A stretch of 64,000 nucleotides of DNA from Plasmodium malariae (taxonomy: Eukaryota; Apicomplexa; Aconoidasida; Haemosporida; Plasmodiidae), in NCBI RefSeq assembly GCF_900090045.1, contig NC_041784.1:1590001-1654000 (forward strand). The letters run 5' to 3'. Below are positions 44,039 to 55,413 of this stretch, piece after piece; position 1 is the first letter of the stretch; the number at the start of each line of letters is the position of its first letter. The position numbers were made by a program, and so were the translations under genes. The notes beneath the pieces were generated by a model. It was given only the letters and a program-made list of their open reading frames with translations, had not been told where the DNA came from and ran no database searches.

Positions 44039-46354
44039 ATGAAAATATCTAAAGTGTTTTACTTGTTTAATTTATTTTTTGTAACACATTTTTTAATATT
44101 ATGTTTGTCGAAAAATAATGGTGTTACTAGAGGAACTTTTCTCAACCTAAAAGCAGTTGAACGTGAGATGGAAAGGAAAAGAAATAATAAAAATAAAATG
44201 ATTATTTATTCTTTAGGATCTGTTCTAGTTTTAGCTGCAGTTATAGTAACAGGTATAGGGCTTGGTGTGTATTTGAATAAAAAAAAAAAGAAATTACCAG
44301 AAAATTTAAAGGAGGATAAGTCGAAAAAGGAAGACAAAAATAGCGATGAAAATATCATTCTTTTGGGAAAATCTCAAAGGGATAATAATGACAAGACGTA
44401 TAACAAGGAAGATTTAGGAGGAGAGGGCAGCTCATCTTCAATGGACATCGGGTGGAATAGTAACCTGGAAACAAACGTTGAAGGGTGCAGTAATGTCGAT
44501 GCTAATTTAGATCAGGTTAGTAATCTCGACACTAACTTTGAAAAAACTAGTAATCTCGACACTAACGTTGAACAGGCTAGTAATCTTGAAACTAATGTAG
44601 ATCAGGTTAGTAATCTCGACACTAACTTTGAACAAACTAGTAATCTCGACACTAACGTTGAACAGGTTTGTAATTTTGACACTAATTTAGAACAAGCTAG
44701 TAATGTCGATGCTAATGTAGATCAGGTTAGTAATCTCGACACGAACTTTGAACAAACTAGTAATCTCGAAAATAATTTAGAACAGGTTAGTAATCTCGAC
44801 ACTAACTTTGAACAAACTAGTAATCTCGAAAATAATTTAGAACAGGTTAGTAATCTCGACACTAACTTTGAACAAACTAGTAATCTCGACACTAACGTTG
44901 AACAGGCTAGTAATCTTGAAACTAATGTAGATCAGGTTAGTAATCTCGACACTAACTTTGAACAAACTAGTAATCTCGAAAATAATTTAGAACAGGTTAG
45001 TAATCTCGACACTAACTTTGAACAAACTAGTAATCTCGAAAATAATTTAGAACAGGTTAGTAATCTCGACACTAACTTTGAACAAACTAGTAATCTCGAC
45101 ACTAACGTTGAACAGGTTTGTAATTTTGACACTAATTTAGAACAAGCTAGTAATGTCGATGCTAATGTAGATCAGGTTAGTAATCTCGACACGAACTTTG
45201 AACAAACTAGTAATCTCGAAAATAATTTAGAACAGGTTAGTAATCTCGACACTAACTTTGAACAAACTAGTAATCTCGACACTAACGTTGAACAGGTTTG
45301 TAATTTTGACACTAATTTAGAACAAGCTAGTAATGTCGATGCTAATGTAGATCAGGTTAGTAATCTCGACACGAACTTTGAACAAACTAGTAATCTCGAA
45401 AATAATTTAGAACAGGTTAGTAATCTCGACACTAACTTTGAACAAACTAGTAATCTCGAAAATAATTTAGAACAGGTTAGTAATCTCGACACTAACTTTG
45501 AACAAACTAGTAATCTCGAAAATAATTTAGAACAGGTTAGTAATCTCGACACTAACTTTGAACAAACTAGTAATCTCGACACTAACGTTGAACAGGTTTG
45601 TAATTTTGACACTAATTTAGAACAAGCTAGTAATGTCGATGCGAATTTAGATCAGGTTAGTAATCTCGATAATAACTTTGAACAAACTAGTAATCTCGAT
45701 AATAACTTTGAACAAACTAGTAATCTCGACACTAACTTTGAACAAACTAGTAATCTCGAAAATAATTTAGAACAGGTTAGTAATCTCGACACTAATTTAG
45801 AACAAGCTAGTAATCTCGACACTAACTTTGAACAAACTAGTAATCTCGAAAATAATTTAGAACAAGCTAGTAACTTTGACACCAGCATTGAAGAGGGTAG
45901 CAACCTTGAAGATTACTTAGAAGAGGGTAATAATCTTGGCACAAATGTCGAACATGATAGTAATGTGCACACTAATTTTCAAGAATGTGGAAACGAGGAG
46001 TTAGATTTGAAAAATTCCTCTGATAAAAAGGATGTTTTTACCGATACAGATAATAAACAAGATACTGTAACTGACGTAGATCCTACTTATTCAACATCGA
46101 CAGTAAGTTGTGAACAAACTGAACGAGAGATACCTGAAGAAGTTATAGATGCACTTAGTGAAACGTTAAAAGAAGATTATTTCGACTTTTTTAAAAATGG
46201 ATTTGATGGAGATAATAATAATAATCCGTTAATTTATGGAGGAGATAATTTTGTAGGTGTGCAAGAACCACTTATTATTCCAACTAAATATTCTTTTTGT
46301 TGTTGTGATAATGAAACGAAAATGGAGAATGTTGTTAATTCATATACAGATTAA
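44039..46354 (+). CDS. Early transcribed membrane protein (ETRAMP) with a giant repeat domain
   Basis: 771 residues, one exon. ETRAMPs are small single-pass proteins of the parasitophorous vacuole membrane. Residues 1-23 (KISKVFYLFNLFFVTHFLIL) are a signal peptide. Residues 24-53 are a short Lys/Arg-rich luminal part. Residues 54-76 (MIIYSLGSVLVLAAVIVTGI, then GLGVYL) are the typical transmembrane helix, followed by KKKKK. The remainder lies on the other side of the membrane. Residues about 145-640 are fifty or so 10-residue units like SNLDTNFEQT, then a non-repeat tail with FDFFKNGFDGD and a CCC motif. Usual ETRAMPs are 100-200 residues, so the repeats account for most of this protein. The start at 44039 is the ATG that opens the signal peptide. 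By synteny with the ODC fusion and HAD1 it would correspond to P. falciparum ETRAMP10.2 (from memory). Function on the vacuole membrane is not known. Confidence 0.88.
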   Translation: MKISKVFYLFNLFFVTHFLILCLSKNNGVTRGTFLNLKAVEREMERKRNNKNKMIIYSLGSVLVLAAVIVTGIGLGVYLNKKKKKLPENLKEDKSKKEDKNSDENIILLGKSQRDNNDKTYNKEDLGGEGSSSSMDIGWNSNLETNVEGCSNVDANLDQVSNLDTNFEKTSNLDTNVEQASNLETNVDQVSNLDTNFEQTSNLDTNVEQVCNFDTNLEQASNVDANVDQVSNLDTNFEQTSNLENNLEQVSNLDTNFEQTSNLENNLEQVSNLDTNFEQTSNLDTNVEQASNLETNVDQVSNLDTNFEQTSNLENNLEQVSNLDTNFEQTSNLENNLEQVSNLDTNFEQTSNLDTNVEQVCNFDTNLEQASNVDANVDQVSNLDTNFEQTSNLENNLEQVSNLDTNFEQTSNLDTNVEQVCNFDTNLEQASNVDANVDQVSNLDTNFEQTSNLENNLEQVSNLDTNFEQTSNLENNLEQVSNLDTNFEQTSNLENNLEQVSNLDTNFEQTSNLDTNVEQVCNFDTNLEQASNVDANLDQVSNLDNNFEQTSNLDNNFEQTSNLDTNFEQTSNLENNLEQVSNLDTNLEQASNLDTNFEQTSNLENNLEQASNFDTSIEEGSNLEDYLEEGNNLGTNVEHDSNVHTNFQECGNEELDLKNSSDKKDVFTDTDNKQDTVTDVDPTYSTSTVSCEQTEREIPEEVIDALSETLKEDYFDFFKNGFDGDNNNNPLIYGGDNFVGVQEPLIIPTKYSFCCCDNETKMENVVNSYTD
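44471..45960 (+). repeat. Coding 30-base repeat array of the ETRAMP, with higher-order units
   Basis: About fifty tandem 30-base units beginning AGTAATCTCGAC or similar, each coding for ten residues of the form (S/C)N(L/V/F)(D/E)xN(F/L/V)(E/D)Q(T/A/V). Longer blocks repeat, for example the SNLDTNVEQV, CNFDTNLEQA, SNVDANVDQV triple at about 44641, 45091, 45271 and 45571. Copies are almost identical at the DNA level. The last copies, after 45870, diverge. There is no Lys or Arg in the repeats, so the domain is very acidic. Confidence 0.95.
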
Positions 46355-48577
46355 TTTAGATAATCATCAAATGGATATAATGGTATGTGGTTATAATTAA
46401 TCGAGGAAAACTTAGGTGGGAAATACAAAAAAGGTGAATGCTTATAGGGCCCAAAAATTAGATATAAAAAATGGATAAAATGAAATAAAATTGTGCTCGG
46501 AAAATATCTGATAAACCGTATGTTAACACACAAGTACGCATATATATATACATAGTTTTTTTGTAATCGAACAAGTTGATGTACAGCTGAAATCATGTTT
46601 AGAAAAAAAAAAATTATATATATATATCAGAATACTTTTACGTTTTTTGAAGGTAAGGAGATGCCTTATCATTCAATCAGAACCTATGGTCTTCTTTTAT
46701 ACCACCTAAATGGTAGTATATTTTTCATTTTTTTAGATATCCCTTTTTTCCGTGTTTTACATTTTCTAAAATTCTCATTTTTATATTTTTAATTTATTGA
46801 CAAGTGAAGCGTTTTAAACATAAAAAGGAGAAAAATATATTTGTTGTATATTTTATTATATATATATATATATATATATGTATGCATGTACGTATGCATT
46901 TTTTTTTTTTTTTTCTATAATTTAAAAAAATGAAAAAAGGTGCAATTTTGAAAGAGTATTAATACAATTTTATATATGTGTATTTATTAATAATCGATTT
47001 TGCATGATATAAAGTGACGTTATATGGTTAATATTTTCAAATTAATTTCTTTTCTTTTCTTTTTTAATATTTCATGTAGAATTAAAAAACAAAAAAAATT
47101 TTGCATGTTCTTCTAAAGTGTTCATTTAAATTAAAATTAACTAATCGTATTTAATATTATACATTTTGTAATGCGTCACAAGTTCATACCATGAAGTTCA
47201 TAAATACATAACTACACGCACGTATATGTATATATATATATATATATGTATGTGTGTTTATAGATGTAAACATATATGTATGTATATATATGTGTATGTA
47301 TATATATGTGTATGTAGTGCACATGAACTTTTTCCAGGAAACATTATTTTTATATAATGCACGTAAATTCGCAATAATTTATGGTAGCATCACCAATATT
47401 TTTTTTTTTTTTTCCTTTGTAATAAGCTTTCGAAGGGCATTTTTCTGTCTAATCTTTAAATTTAATTTCAACTTTTACAGTTTATTTAATTTAAAAAATT
47501 AACAGAAAATAATAGGAAAATATTTACACACGAATTACAATTTATCAGCACAAATGGCTGTCCATTATATACATATATGTGTTTGCCAAAAAAAAAAAAA
47601 TACAAAATACATTTTATAAGGAATAATATAGCTACTTTTTAATTATGTTTTCACCTGAACAAGCATTATTTTATGGTGTCCGTTTTTTTTTTTTTTTTTT
47701 TCGATGTTATATATAAAAAAAAAATAGAAAATTTAAGAAACTTCGGTGTTTCTACAACATGCGTGGATCACTAAAAATACATGTGAGAAGTAGAAAAATA
47801 TATGGATTCTTTACTGTTAAAATATTTTAAAATTCCTATTTGAAAGAATAAATATTTACATATCTCTATGACGAATAACACTAAATATTTACTAGTAATA
47901 CATTCTTTTCAAAATGAACTGTACGAAAAAATAAAATAATAAAAGTTTTCTAATTTCAAAATATATATAAAACTTTTTTTCAATATGGTTACAAAATCCT
48001 ACATGATATTTTGAAATGTATTATTTAAAGGAATTCAAAAGAAAGAGAATCATGGGGAAAAAAATTAAAAGAGTATATGTAGGAAAACCTAAATATAACT
48101 AATATTACGCAGATAACATCTTACAGGAAGATATGTAACGAGAACAAAAAAATATATATATATATTTTTTTTTTTTTTTTTGTTTGTATAATCTATAATA
48201 TACTCTCTAAACAGCAATTAATGCGGAAATTAATACAAAAAACAAAAAAATAAACAAACAAACAAACAAACAAACAAGCAAGTAAGCAAACAATGATTAT
48301 TCTGCGTATAAAAATAAAATTATGCATATTTATTTTAAGAATATTATAACATATTTAACAAAAGAAAAAATGGAATATTATTTCTAAGCATGCATTATCC
48401 TTAAGTATTTCGTATTTTTACATAATGTAATTCCTTATTATTTGGTAGTAACTAAGGATGAGTTAACTCTTTTACTTGTTCAATTAAATATATTTCATTA
48501 TAACATTATTAATATTAAAAAAAATGGGTAAACAAACACGGAAAGTTTTACACTGTAAGAAGAGGGGGAAGAAAAAC
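46355..48577. other. Intergenic DNA after the ETRAMP
   Basis: Convergent 3' regions. Contains (TA)n runs at 46855-46880 and 47225-47250, T-tracts at 47400-47413 and 47683-47701, and an AAAC repeat at 48255-48280. Open frames at 46595-46792 and 47254-47502 are hydrophobic and A+T-driven. No supported gene. Confidence 0.55.
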
Positions 48578-49380
48578 TTATATTTTCTTTAAATTTTTTA
48601 AAATATCATTATTTGTATTGTTTTCCTTTCTTACTTTCTCCACTTCTTTCATTGAAAGTAAATTATTATGGCAAGAGGTGCATATAATTTTCATTCCTAA
48701 AAAAAAAAAAGGTTATATACGCAAAAAATGTATTTAATATTGCTCACATATTCTACAAATTTATCATTTCATACCTTGTTACATATATAAAGTACAAAAT
48801 TTAATCTCAGACAGTAACAGCATAATGGTACATTAAATATACTAATATATTTTTCACATTATATCATATTCTTCATTTTTATCCCCATATACAAATGAAA
48901 CTCTATATCTACGTACACTAAAAATATAAATACAAAAACAAATACAAATATGTACATATGCAACTCAATATAATTTTCCTACACACCTTCTACTGTATCC
49001 CAGTGAACTTTGACGTTCGTTTGTTTCACCTTATCGCATCTCCAACACCTTTGTAAAAATAAAAAAAAATTTATAACAAACCAAATAAACTGTTTGAAGC
49101 GAAATGGAAGTATTACATACATATATATATGTATATATATATATATATAATAGCATGTATTAAATTGGAATTTTTAATTTTCTAATCTTTACATATAAGC
49201 TTTCAAGGCGCTATATTTATGAACAGCAATATTTTTTGCATCAAACTTGTCATCTAAATGTTTTCTGGGCAAAGGTTCGAACTTTTTCAAAAGCTTAACT
49301 GCCTTGTTTCTTTCTTTGCTAATATTTGAAGATAATATTCGTATCAGGTCACTCTTTTTGTGATCTTTATGTTTAACCAT
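48578..49380 (-). CDS. Small zinc-ribbon protein, unknown function
   Basis: Three exons: 49380-49193, 49048-48987 and 48696-48578, phase-compatible, giving 122 residues. The N-terminal 60 residues are basic and helical (MVKHKDHKKSDLIRILSSNI, then ERNKAVKLLKKFEPLPRKHL). Exon 2 supplies CWRCDK and exon 3 supplies CTSC, about 25 residues apart. This is a CxxC...CxxC zinc ribbon, formed only by correct splicing, which supports the model. The C-terminus is Asn/Lys-rich. It stands alone between the ETRAMP and HAD1. The basic helix plus a ribbon suggests nucleic-acid or ribosome contact, as in RNase P subunit Rpr2/Rpp21 or ribosome-assembly factors, but the arrangement is not clearly either. Poly(T) precedes both acceptors. 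Confidence 0.75.
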
Positions 49381-50489
49381 GTTTTTTTTTTTTTTTTTTT
49401 GAAACAGCGAAAATATAAGTATATATATATTATAATAAAGTAATATAATAAAAAATATACAGTAATAAAAACTACGGGAAAGTTAAAAACGAACTGAAAT
49501 ATACAATATTACCATTAAATGTAAGTCTTTCGATATATAAATAATAAAAAAAAAAAATTATCAAATGTAAAATGAAAAAAATAAAATGTAAAATGTAAAA
49601 CATATAAAATAAAAAGTAAAATGTAAAACATATAAAATAAAAAGTAAAATGTAAAACACATAAAATAAAATGTAGTAAGTATAAAATATAAAATGAAATG
49701 CAAAACGTAAAATATAAAAAAAAAATTGGAGAAAGGATAATAAATTTTTTATGTATATATTAAGTTTTTACATATCATCTTTCATATATTACATATATAC
49801 GTTTATAAGTATATCATTATCGACCACTGAGGAATGTTATTAATGCACATAATGCGTACAGGAATGCGTTGAGGATATTTTTAAAATTTATTTTAGTCAA
49901 ATAAATATTTTTTTTAATACAAAATTTACACTTTATTTTTCTCTTTAGTATTTATATTATAGAAGAAGTAAAATCACATAATAAAAGTTCGGTATTTAAA
50001 AAAGGAGCTCCAAAAATTATATATTTCAATAAAAATAAATCTACATACACGTATGTATTTATGTATGAATGTATATATATGTGGATATATGTATGTATAT
50101 ATGTATGTATATATGTATGTATATATGTATGAATGTTTATATGTATGAATGTTTATATGTATATATTTATGTATATATTCGTGTATATATATATGTATAT
50201 ATGTATACATATGAGAATGAGTAGATTGCGCTTTTTATGCCTTTAATAAATTCACCAAAGAAAAAAAAAAAAATTCTCATATGGTTTGTTAATTGAATAA
50301 AGCATTTTTTGTAGTATAAAATATATTTTTTTGTAACTGATTTACCTTTACTACTTTGTCTTACGACTTTACCTTTATTGCTCTTTTTTAAAGGCTCCTT
50401 TTTTTTTTTTTTTTTTTTTAGTGCTCTATAGTTAACTCTTCATAATTAAATTAGGAAAAATTTTAGATAAATTTTAGGAGCAGGCAAAA
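49381..50489. other. Divergent upstream region of the zinc-ribbon gene and HAD1
   Basis: Both genes read away from here, so both promoters are expected. Contains a T-tract at 49383-49400, a 27-base repeat at 49560-49725, a GTATATAT-type run at 50070-50215 and a T-tract at 50399-50419 just before HAD1. No gene seen. Confidence 0.6.
49560..49725. repeat. 27-base repeat near the zinc-ribbon gene
   Basis: Copies of AAAATGTAAAACATATAAAATAAAAAGT, several nearly identical, then decayed units. It lies about 180 bases upstream of the zinc-ribbon start, in its promoter region. Confidence 0.8.
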
Positions 50490-51356
50490 ATGCTTGAAAT
50501 AAAAGATAAAAATGGTAATAAAGTTCAAAAGAGTAACCTGAATGATGAAATAAAAATAATTTTTACAGATTTAGATGGGACTTTATTAAACAGTGAAAAT
50601 AAAATTTCTAAATTAAATTTGGAGAGTTTACTAAAAGTAAAAGAGAAGGATGTAAAAATAGTGTTTGCAACTGGTCGTCCTTTGTACTCTGTTGAAGGAA
50701 TAATTGATGAAGAACTTAAAAAACATAACATAAATTTAATGCCAGGAATATATTTAAATGGTTGTGTTACTTATGACCCCAATGGAAAGAGAATTATTGA
50801 TAATGTTATGAATGATGATATAAAAATGGAAATACATAATTTTTCAAAAAAAGAAAATATATCACAATATTTCATATGGTATAGTATAGACGCTACTTAC
50901 TGTTTTTCTATGAACGATTCTATTCGAGAATATATAGAAGTAGAATGTATAACACCAAAGGTGTTAAGTGAAGAAGAATTTAAAAAATTGACAGTATATA
51001 AAGTTTTAATGTGTTTGAGGGAAGATAATTTATCAAACATTTTAAAGTTATGTAAGGAAAAGTTTTCGCATAAACTTAATGTAGCTAATACTTTTAAGTG
51101 TTATATTGAAATGTTTAATTGTAATACAAATAAATTTGAAGGGGTTAAGAAGATATGTAAATTTTATAACATAAGTTTAAATAATGCTTTATCAATTGGA
51201 GATGGAGAGAATGATATGGAGATGTTGGAAGGATTAGCTAATTCAGTAAGTCTGATCAATGCATCAAATAAAGTTAAGTCAAGTGCAAAATATATAGCCC
51301 CTTCAAATAATGATAATGCCATATTTCATGTGTTAAAGACCTTCTGCAATATATAG
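50490..51356 (+). CDS. HAD1: HAD-superfamily sugar-phosphate phosphatase HAD1
   Basis: 288 residues, single exon. Cytosolic Cof-type HAD phosphatase. In P. falciparum, HAD1 dephosphorylates sugar phosphates and negatively affects the apicoplast MEP isoprenoid pathway; loss gives fosmidomycin resistance (established for the orthologue). Motif I is TDLDGTLL with nucleophile D27 and acid D29. Motif II is FATGRP with T61. The C2b cap spans about residues 95-200. Motif III is K215 in NKFEGVK. Motif IV is IGDGENDMEML with D238 and D242 for magnesium. All catalytic residues are intact and the length equals the P. falciparum protein. The start MLEIKDKNGN is the first ATG after a T-tract. The compact frame lacks the low-complexity inserts of the neighbours. 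Confidence 0.96.
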   Translation: MLEIKDKNGNKVQKSNLNDEIKIIFTDLDGTLLNSENKISKLNLESLLKVKEKDVKIVFATGRPLYSVEGIIDEELKKHNINLMPGIYLNGCVTYDPNGKRIIDNVMNDDIKMEIHNFSKKENISQYFIWYSIDATYCFSMNDSIREYIEVECITPKVLSEEEFKKLTVYKVLMCLREDNLSNILKLCKEKFSHKLNVANTFKCYIEMFNCNTNKFEGVKKICKFYNISLNNALSIGDGENDMEMLEGLANSVSLINASNKVKSSAKYIAPSNNDNAIFHVLKTFCNI

Positions 51357-53093
51357 GAGAGGATCAAAAGCGGTAGTGCTGCCTGATTCGAGTATGGTAT
51401 ATATATATATACGCATGTGGACATATATTTAGCATAAGATCAAGATAGTATGTGCTACTCGGTTAAGGCAGGATGTGCTGTTACATTCAGAGGCAATTAC
51501 TGTATCATAACACCACGGTGTACGGTTACATATGTATGTACATTAAGAAACACGCACCCAACATAAGTTGAATGTTAGTAAATTTTAAAACGCACTATTT
51601 ATCTTTTAATTTTGAATAAACGTAATTAATATTTTATATCAGTTTGATGTAATTACTTTTGAACTCTGGCTTTTGTGTTAGATGTTTTTTTATTTATTTA
51701 CGAATCGTTCTTTCGACAGTCGTACACATATATTAATCGTTCATTTGCTGCGTGCGTATTATCCATTCACGCATTTATTATTTATTTATGCGTTTATTTA
51801 TGTAGTTATTTCAGTAAGCACTAGCATGGGTATTATATATATATATATATATATTTATTTATTTTTTTCCGTTTATTCATTTATTATATGATCTTTTTTC
51901 AAGAGGCTTTTCATTTTTCCTCATTCAGTTAATTTTTTTTTTTTTTTTTACAACGGTCAATTTTGAAGTATCAGTTCACATATGGCAAAAAAACTGCTCC
52001 TTTAATTTGTTAAGAAAACATTTTATTTAATAAAATCTTTTTGATCACACGTAGAATATAAAGGTCAGTGTACACATGAAATTTACATCTCTACGAAGAA
52101 GGTACATCGTTGATACTATTTGAATCTATTAATGCATGCAAATGTTTTTATGTATAAAACGTATGCGTATTATGTAAATAATTGCACTTATCTATTTAAA
52201 GATGTAGTGACATAACGGTATAGCAACGTATCGATGTATCAATTTTTAACTTACAGCATAATAAAAACAAAACGTAATTTGCATATAACATATGAATACT
52301 TTACTTTTATTCATTAAAAAAGACATTTATAGGTATACGCTGAATTATTTTTTATTTAATAAAATTATATAAAAGAGCTCCATGATTTTAAGTTTTTCTT
52401 TTTTTTTTTTTTTTTTTTTCCTTTTTACATTATTATGAACGATATAAAATTTGGTAAGGTATCCATATAAACGAAAAGAAAAATAAATAAAAAAAAAAAA
52501 AATAAAATAAAGAGAACGATAATGATAGTCATTAAATGTAAACGTAAGAGAAAGAAAAATTTTCAAAGCGTGTTCAAGGTTCCTATGAATAATTAAAACT
52601 GACCAAATAAAAAGAAGAGTTGGTTTAATTTAAAAAAAAAAAAAAAATACCAACATTTTGTGAAAAATTTTGTTAATAAAAGAAGAATTTATCCTCTTTT
52701 CTTTTCTTTTTATTTTTTTTTCCATTTTTATTTACCATTCCTTTTACTTCTTTTCTCTTTTCCTTTTTTTCTTTCTTATACGCTAGTCCAGCTATATGTA
52801 ATAACTAGCGAAATAGTGGCAGTTCACAAAGTAATAAGGGGAGAAGGAAAAAAATGACTTAAATACACTTCAAGCATTCCAACGAGAAGTTAAAAAGGAA
52901 ACAACTGTGGTAAGTTATTGGGTAAATGAACGATAAGCGGGAAACTAAGGAGCAGTAAGAAGGTAGTACCATAGAGGAGGCAGCCAAGGGGAAGAAGCAA
53001 AAAGGAACAGGCATTTACCAACTGACCAAACCGCAAGCAGTGCAAACACCGCTAACACCTCTAGCACTGCTAACGAAGGAGGGCTTGGCAAAG
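51357..53093. other. Intergenic DNA between HAD1 and the WDR70-like gene
   Basis: 3' side of HAD1 and promoter of the WD40 gene. Contains (TA)n at 51833-51853, T-tracts at 51930-51949 and 52399-52419, and an A-tract at 52630-52645. The stretch 52959-53093 stays open in frame with the WD40 gene but has no ATG, so it is treated as 5' leader. No other gene seen. Confidence 0.6.
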
Positions 53094-55121
53094 ATGAATA
53101 ACGAGGACGTAGTAGGAGAGGACGAGTACCTAGACGAATTTTCAGATGGAAGTGCCTCAAACGAATTTTCAACGAACAGCGAAAGTAGCATAGGACAGAG
53201 TGACGAGAGAAAGAGGGATAATGAAAAGGGGGATGAACATAATGCACCGTTAGACGAGGGTTTTGACAAGCAAAGGAGCAAACTAAATTTTGCACTTATG
53301 AAGGAGGAAATACTAAATATACATAAGAAAAATATATGTGAAATAAGATCAGTAAGGAAAGGGAGTACATTAGTTGTGTCAGGAAACGATAACAATGTAA
53401 GAATTTATGAATTTAAAAATATGAATAAGTATGAAAAAGGGTATACAAAATTGATAAGTTTATCTGAAGGTTCAATTATACAATCTTTAGATGCACAGAA
53501 TAATATTACATTGATAGCAAATGGAAATAAATGTTATGTATATAATCGAAATTACGAACTAATTAAGAATACTATTAGGGGTGATATGTATATTAAGGAT
53601 GTTAATAAAACGAAAGGGCATACAAGACAAATTAACAGTTGTCGGATTAATCCATCAGAGGAAAATGTGTTTATAAGTGGTAGTTTAGATAGTACATTAA
53701 GGATATGGAATTTAACAAAAAATAATTGTTATGGTATAGATAATGAATTAGTTCATCATCAATGTTTGAAAATAGTTAATGAAAAAAATATGATGAATAA
53801 TAATATTTTATGTAGCGAATTTTGTATGGATGGAAATACAATTATTATAGGCTGTGAGAGTGGTCAGTTAGAAATAAGAAATAAAATATCAAATGATTAT
53901 ATGTATAGTTATAAAGGTACACATATTATTAAACCAAATGTTTCACATAATAATTATGCTGTAATTGATATATTAACTTCTAAAAAAAGGAACCATTATT
54001 TTTATACCAGAAGTTTAGATAGCACAGTTAAATATTGGGATAGACGAAATTTAAATATACCAATTAATACTATTGAAAATATCAACACAATTGTTCATAA
54101 AAGTAATATGTGTTTTTATGATAAGGATGAAAAGTATTTAGTCATTGGTACACAAGAAAAAAAAATTTCAAAAAAAGAAGAAAATGTTCAAAATGCAAAA
54201 AATCAAGCATACGAATATATAGAAAATAGACTAGATTTTGAAGAAGAGAAGACACAAAAGTTGAAAGATTCAAAAAAAGAATTTCTTACAAATAGTTATA
54301 TAAAAATATACCAAGGAGATGATGATATGAACAAATTTTTAAATGAAGTGTCTACTGTAAATAAAACGGAAAAAAATATACATGGAATGATCCAAATATA
54401 TGATATTACTACTAATACTTTTGATTTGATATATAAAAAATATTATGAACATTCAGGTATTATATGTGTTCATTATGATGAATATATAAAACACCTATTT
54501 TTAGGTACCACTGATGGAAAATGCTTCATATATTATGATCATAATTCAAAAAATGGAGTCCTAGAATATATAAACAAAGGCGCAAAAAGAAAAGAACAAG
54601 AAGTAAAAGAAAAAAATAATTCTTTTTATATGAATACTGAACATATATACAATTTGGATAATTTGCCCAAAGAAATTGAAATAACCCATTCTGGAAAAGT
54701 TTTAATCAAAAAACATAACAAAAAGAACAAGTTGAACCCAACTATTAATGCTCTTAACTCAAATGCTTATGAAAGGAAGAGACAGGTGAACCCGTATTCC
54801 AAATTCATAGTTGACGTAAAGCAGAATAGTGGTGAGCGTATGGACGAAATACAGAAAGGTGAGCTAGCGAGAGAACATACGGATGAGGAAGAAAATATTG
54901 TCGACCTTCTACGAAAAAGGGAATTAAATAAGCAGGGAGATGATTATTTTATGAAGGCTTACAAATATACTCAGCCGAACAAGATAATTGACTATTCCTC
55001 AGGAGAAGAACAGGAATACTCGAAAATTTTGAAAAAACCCAAGTGCCCGCAATGTGGAGTTAAAAACTGTGTGTGTGGGTACATGCAAGGTCTGGGGAGA
55101 AAAACAGGGAGCAATAAATGA
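53094..55121 (+). CDS. WDR70-like WD40-repeat nuclear protein
   Basis: 675 residues from the first in-frame ATG. The match is to WDR70 (gastrulation-defective 1 family), which acts with the CUL4-DDB1 ubiquitin ligase at chromatin in other organisms. The N-terminal 80 residues are acidic (EDEYLDEFSDG). WD40 blades follow, with GDMYIKDVNKTKGHTRQI, then SGSLDSTLRIWNL, GCESGQLEIRN, TRSLDSTVKYWDRR and GTTDGKCFIYYDHNS. The GDMYxxDxxxTKGHT segment and the YYDPNxSxxGxL-like strand are particular to WDR70. After the propeller comes a basic tail with NPYSKFIVDV and YTQPNKIIDYSSGEEQEYSK, matching the WDR70 C-terminus. An unusual cysteine cluster, CPQCGVKNCVCG, ends the protein. It converges on CEF1, 0.3 kb away. 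Confidence 0.82.
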   Translation: MNNEDVVGEDEYLDEFSDGSASNEFSTNSESSIGQSDERKRDNEKGDEHNAPLDEGFDKQRSKLNFALMKEEILNIHKKNICEIRSVRKGSTLVVSGNDNNVRIYEFKNMNKYEKGYTKLISLSEGSIIQSLDAQNNITLIANGNKCYVYNRNYELIKNTIRGDMYIKDVNKTKGHTRQINSCRINPSEENVFISGSLDSTLRIWNLTKNNCYGIDNELVHHQCLKIVNEKNMMNNNILCSEFCMDGNTIIIGCESGQLEIRNKISNDYMYSYKGTHIIKPNVSHNNYAVIDILTSKKRNHYFYTRSLDSTVKYWDRRNLNIPINTIENINTIVHKSNMCFYDKDEKYLVIGTQEKKISKKEENVQNAKNQAYEYIENRLDFEEEKTQKLKDSKKEFLTNSYIKIYQGDDDMNKFLNEVSTVNKTEKNIHGMIQIYDITTNTFDLIYKKYYEHSGIICVHYDEYIKHLFLGTTDGKCFIYYDHNSKNGVLEYINKGAKRKEQEVKEKNNSFYMNTEHIYNLDNLPKEIEITHSGKVLIKKHNKKNKLNPTINALNSNAYERKRQVNPYSKFIVDVKQNSGERMDEIQKGELAREHTDEEENIVDLLRKRELNKQGDDYFMKAYKYTQPNKIIDYSSGEEQEYSKILKKPKCPQCGVKNCVCGYMQGLGRKTGSNK

Positions 55122-55413
55122 GCGTCAAAAAATGGATGGACAACAGAAACAAAATAATTTTCTTAAAATTACGGACTATTAATTTGAACGGATCTCAGCC
55201 ACCAGTTTGCATATGTGTGCACTTCATAATGTATGATGGACGCATGTACACGTAACACTATTCGCACATTACACATAACAAACATTTTGTTGCACCCGAA
55301 ATGCATGACTTATGAAGTATTTTCAAGAAGTCATTCAGTTATACAAAAAATAAAAAAAAAAAAAAAAAAAGTACTAAAAAGGTATGTAAATTATGCACAT
55401 AAGGGCTAAGCGT

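Noticed and set aside
44932..45903. Three long antisense frames in the ETRAMP gene (CSKLVSRLL pattern)
   Set aside because: They are by-products of a 30-base repeat, which keeps all frames open. They have the same repeat period and no independent start or ending.
52959..53093. In-frame extension upstream of the WDR70-like start
   Set aside because: Open but has no ATG; it would need a non-ATG start.
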